Positions 14,808-14,989 of a stretch of 14,989 nucleotides of DNA are shown piece after piece; position 1 is the stretch's first letter, and each line of letters begins with the position of its first letter. A model generated the notes under the pieces. It was not told the DNA's origin, did no database searches, and saw nothing but the letters and a program-made list of their open reading frames with translations. The translations under genes were made by a program, and so were the position numbers. Origin of the DNA: Methylococcales bacterium (GTDB lineage: Bacteria > Pseudomonadota > Gammaproteobacteria > Methylococcales > Methylomonadaceae); the NCBI GenBank assembly GCA_009692395.1, contig SHZG01000032.1, positions 1 through 14,989 on the forward strand, given 5' to 3'.

Positions 14808-14989
14808 ATGACTACCACCTATCCACTACTAGACCAAATAAACACGCCCGCCGATGTGCGCAAATTGCGTAAAAACCAACTCAAGCCGTTAGCGAAAGAA
14901 CTGCGCGAGTTTTTAACGCAATCGGTGAGCGTGTCGGGCGGACATTTTTCGGCAGGGTTGGGGACGGTGGAACTCACTGTCGCGCTGCA
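14808..14989 (+). CDS. dxs: 1-deoxy-D-xylulose-5-phosphate synthase, N-terminal start (partial, runs off the window)
   Basis: ATG at 14808, one base after the copD stop, followed by 60 codons that run off the right edge. They read as the DXS N-terminus: YPLLDQINTPADVRKL, an LAKELREFL helix, then SVSVSGGHFSAGLGTVELTV. The GGH histidine matches the TPP-binding His of DXS (His49 in E. coli). The enzyme makes 1-deoxy-D-xylulose-5-phosphate and is a key control point for isoprenoid supply. Placed at the end of the visible hopanoid train, it could raise precursor flux to squalene. It is separate from the dxs C-terminus at 3-149, so two dxs genes probably flank the region, or the flanks belong to a repeat. 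Confidence 0.93.
   Translation, partial: MTTTYPLLDQINTPADVRKLRKNQLKPLAKELREFLTQSVSVSGGHFSAGLGTVELTVAL

Noticed and set aside
1..14989. Search by eye for tRNA, rRNA, CRISPR arrays, transposases and IS ends
   Set aside because: None was seen. No repeat-spacer pattern, no transposase motif, and no tRNA-like fold stood out, including around mntA-hepT.

Overview
This window is a hopanoid (bacterial sterol-like lipid) biosynthesis and transport locus from a moderately AT-rich gammaproteobacterium. The protein set points to an aerobic methanotroph of the Methylococcales: squalene synthase of the single-enzyme type known from Methylococcus, squalene-hopene cyclase, HpnG/H/N/O, an Mla-type lipid transport pair, and CopC/CopD copper proteins. 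This taxonomic placement is inferred from gene content and protein character; no marker gene in the window settles it.

Layout. The left edge (3-149) is the last 48 codons of a dxs gene, followed by a hairpin and apt (adenine phosphoribosyltransferase), both on +. A convergent minus-strand block follows: hpnH (radical SAM adenosylhopane synthase, 2567-3670), an MlaC/Ttg2D-family gene that looks like hpnM (1798-2415), and mlaA/vacJ (785-1735). A perfect 30-bp palindrome lies between apt and mlaA. A 490-bp AT-rich divergent intergenic region (3671-4160) separates hpnH from a long plus-strand gene train.

The plus-strand train runs from 4161 to beyond the window: squalene synthase, shc, hpnG, hpnN, mntA, hepT, hpnO, copC, copD and the start of a second dxs. 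Gaps are 1-16 bp or overlaps of 4-8 bp, with no visible internal terminator, so it looks like one operon of at least 10.8 kb.

How the genes fit together. Dxs starts the MEP pathway that supplies isoprenoid precursors. Squalene synthase condenses two farnesyl diphosphates, and Shc cyclises squalene to hopene/hopanol. HpnH adds an adenosyl radical, HpnG removes adenine, and HpnO aminates the side chain to give aminobacteriohopanepolyols. Apt could salvage the adenine released by HpnG. HpnN (inner-membrane RND exporter), the HpnM-like periplasmic protein and the MlaA outer-membrane lipoprotein could form a trans-envelope hopanoid route. Inside this train sits an intact MntA-HepT (antitoxin AMPylase / HEPN RNase) module, an unexpected passenger. 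A second dxs at the opposite edge is the other structural surprise.
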